Made by a program: the position numbers and the translations under genes. Positions 62,526 to 64,000 of a stretch of DNA of 64,000 nucleotides are shown here, piece after piece. Position 1 is the first letter of the stretch. The number at the start of each line of letters is the position of its first letter. The notes below the pieces were generated by a model. That model did no database searches. It was given only the letters and a program-made list of their open reading frames with translations, and was not told where the DNA came from. The stretch is from JAWKTT01 sp041398965 (GTDB taxonomy: Bacteria > Planctomycetota > Planctomycetia > Planctomycetales > Planctomycetaceae): contig JAWKTT010000004.1 in assembly GCA_041398965.1 (NCBI GenBank), positions 62,001-126,000 of the forward strand, written 5' to 3'.

Positions 62526-63581
62526 TCAGGCAGCAAGAGCGAATCGGTCGGCTGTGTGGCCCGACGGTGCCGTGGCCGGCTGAATCACGCTCAAGAGGTG
62601 CTGAGCGACAAATTGCACCATCGGAATCGTCATGGCGTTGCCCGCTTGAGAAAGCAGATTCCGGTCACTGACGTGGCGTTTCGCCAGTCTCGCCTGTTCC
62701 AGCGGAAACCCCTGCAACAGCAGTGCCTCCATGCCAGACAGCCGTCGCAACTGGCCTTGAGACACATACAGAATTCCATGTCGTCCGGTTCGCAGAGTTG
62801 GCACCGCGTTGCGATAGATTCGGAGGTCGCTCTGGCGAGTATCCAGCACCGTCAGCGGCTTTCGGAGGTACGTTGCGAGGTCGTGCTCACCGGAGTTGTA
62901 CTTGTTGTCCAGGTACTTCAGAAACGTCTGGCCCTGCCGCGAATCTAGGTCCAGCACCAGCTCCGGATCGCGATCCACCAGAAACCGTTTCAGCGGCATC
63001 AACGACACGTTCGTTGGTGCGATGAGTTCGTAGTCATCCGTCAGGTCATCGCGAATGCCGGTGATGAAGACACGTTCACGCATCTGCGGCACGCCAATAT
63101 CAACCGACTTCATCAGCCGGTACCGCGTCACATAGCCACACGACTGCAGAAGGTCGACAATCTGCGACAGCGTCTGTCCGTTGTCGTGATTCAACAGCCC
63201 TTTGACATTCTCCAGAATGAAGGCCGATGGTCGCTTCTTTGTCAGAATGTTCGCCAGTCCCAAGATGATCTGACCGCGAGCATCCGCCATTCCCTTCCGT
63301 TGCCCCATGATCGAAAACGACTGGCACGGAAAGCCGCCAAGCATGATGTCGAAGTAGGGGAGCTGGTCCGGATCGATCTTCATGAGGTCGCCGAAGTTCG
63401 GATCGTCATGGCCAAAGAACAGGCGATACGTTTGTTCTGCAACGGGGTCGATCTCAGAGAAGCCGACACAGCGAGCACTGCATTGCTCTAAAGCAAGTCG
63501 AGTGGAACCAATGCCGGCACAGAAATCAATAAACGTCAGACTCAACGCCGCCAGAGTACAGACACCCTGCCACAGGCTCAA
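62526..63581 (-). CDS. DNA (cytosine-5) methyltransferase of the restriction-modification pair
   Basis: A 351-residue C5-methyltransferase of the M.HhaI type. Motif I FIDFCAGIGSTRLALE (SAM site), motif IV GGFPCQSFSIMGQRKG with catalytic Cys86, motif VI ENVKG, motif VIII MRERVFITG-like (VPQMRERVFITG) and motif X LLSQAGNAMTIPMV are all present. The target-recognition region is about 180-290. Pairing with a HinP1I-like nuclease points to GCGC as target. No ATG precedes motif I in this frame; the start is a TTG (63581 or 63548 region), so expression may be low or the true start may differ. Confidence 0.9.
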   Translation of the reverse strand: MSLWQGVCTLAALSLTFIDFCAGIGSTRLALEQCSARCVGFSEIDPVAEQTYRLFFGHDDPNFGDLMKIDPDQLPYFDIMLGGFPCQSFSIMGQRKGMADARGQIILGLANILTKKRPSAFILENVKGLLNHDNGQTLSQIVDLLQSCGYVTRYRLMKSVDIGVPQMRERVFITGIRDDLTDDYELIAPTNVSLMPLKRFLVDRDPELVLDLDSRQGQTFLKYLDNKYNSGEHDLATYLRKPLTVLDTRQSDLRIYRNAVPTLRTGRHGILYVSQGQLRRLSGMEALLLQGFPLEQARLAKRHVSDRNLLSQAGNAMTIPMVQFVAQHLLSVIQPATAPSGHTADRFALAA

Positions 63582-63780
63582 GAAACTGAGGTTGCCGACT
63601 TGCGCGAACGCTGGTGTGGTGAACTGGTCACGTTCGTCATTGCGATTCCAGGAGCAGACCCAACGTGATCACTCACTCGCACGAAGAAAGGCCGCCGGAG
63701 CGGCCCTCGGGAATTCGCCTCAAAGAAAGGGAATTCGAAGACCTTCGCTACCTATGGAGAGACGCAACATTTTTGCCGCT

Positions 63781-64000
63781 TCAGGCGCTTGCATTGAGCC
63801 GAAGACGTCTTTGTTCCCAGTCGGGCATCAGGGTCCGGAGCAATCGGTAGAATGCTGGACCGTGGTTGTGTTCTCGCAGGTGGCAGAGTTCGTGGACGAT
63901 CACGTACTCGATGCACTGCTTGGGAGCGATGATCAGGTCGGGGTTTAACAGGATGCGCCCTTCGCTTGTGCAGCTTCCCCATCGGTTTTTCATGCGGCGA
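63781..64000 (-). CDS. YgjP/M48-like zinc metallopeptidase, C-terminal part (runs off the window)
   Basis: The visible 73 residues read RRMKNRWGSCTSEGRILLNPDLIIAPKQCIEYVIVHELCHLREHNHGPAFYRLL, the conserved end of the YgjP/DUF45 family. HELCH with H at HNHGPAFY form the zinc site. RWGSC is the family signature, so the ATG at 63993 is internal and the gene continues beyond 64000. Such genes are often found in restriction-modification operons, and here it lies upstream of the methyltransferase on the same strand. Its role may be DNA-protein processing or unrelated proteolysis. Confidence 0.85.
   Translation of the reverse strand, partial: RRMKNRWGSCTSEGRILLNPDLIIAPKQCIEYVIVHELCHLREHNHGPAFYRLLRTLMPDWEQRRLRLNASA

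Noticed and set aside
1..64000. CRISPR arrays, rRNA genes and a replication origin
   Set aside because: No evenly spaced direct repeats, rRNA-like sequence or DnaA-box cluster was noticed on reading through the window.

Overview
The window looks like chromosomal DNA of a planctomycete. It carries protein families that are strongly enriched in Planctomycetota: a DUF1592/DUF1552 pair, a DUF1549/DUF1553 protein, an SGNH plus beta-propeller plus HEAT protein, a kelch-sodium symporter fusion, FloA, and many Gfo/Idh, PQQ-propeller and TPR genes. Genes are long, loosely spaced and moderately GC-rich, with few recognisable Shine-Dalgarno sites. Several gene pairs overlap by ATGA.

Layout: 1-1.75 kb, the tail of one gene and a secreted protein. 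1.8-5.8 kb, manA, a PLP decarboxylase and a MoxR ATPase. 5.8-6.1 kb, a patch of inverted repeats. 6.1-9.85 kb, a HlyD adaptor coupled to an ABC exporter whose ATPase motifs are nearly all degenerate. 10-11.6 kb, purE-purK. 12.1-13.5 kb, a ribosome hibernation factor divergent from an NhaR-like LysR regulator, with two LysR-type dyads between them. 13.6-17.8 kb, ppdK divergent from floA. 18-25 kb, a Gfo/Idh oxidoreductase, a TolC-like lipoprotein and a HEAT-repeat lipoprotein. 25-28.8 kb, a TrpG/PabA amidotransferase, a saccharopine-dehydrogenase-like protein, a membrane HEAT protein and a Rieske ferredoxin. 29-35.8 kb, a probable sialic acid module: sialidase, N-acetylneuraminate lyase, a kelch mutarotase fused to a sodium/solute symporter, and a divergent AGE epimerase. 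36-48 kb, large planctomycete exported proteins, two of them with CxxCH haem motifs. 48-54.2 kb, a TatD-like hydrolase, a TPR/PQQ pair and a large unknown exported protein.

From about 54.3 kb to the right end the sequence becomes accessory. It holds a truncated IS5-type transposase, two small genes, a FemAB/GNAT-like acyltransferase, a frameshifted cupin/JmjC gene, a decayed CBM9-like fragment, and the 5' two-thirds of a tRNA-Ser(GGA). These are followed by a tyrosine integrase, a tightly packed operon of three small unknown genes, one more unknown small gene, a HinP1I-like restriction endonuclease with its cytosine methyltransferase, and the end of a YgjP-type metallopeptidase gene. The stretch from the tRNA fragment rightward is best read as an integrated island that runs off the window.

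The clearest cooperating sets are the sialic acid genes (release, uptake, cleavage and epimerisation toward GlcNAc), purE-purK, the HlyD-ABC pair (its outer-membrane partner might be the TolC-like protein at 19.8 kb), and the GCGC-type restriction-modification pair. Function is inferred from motifs and remembered family sequences. No database search was possible.
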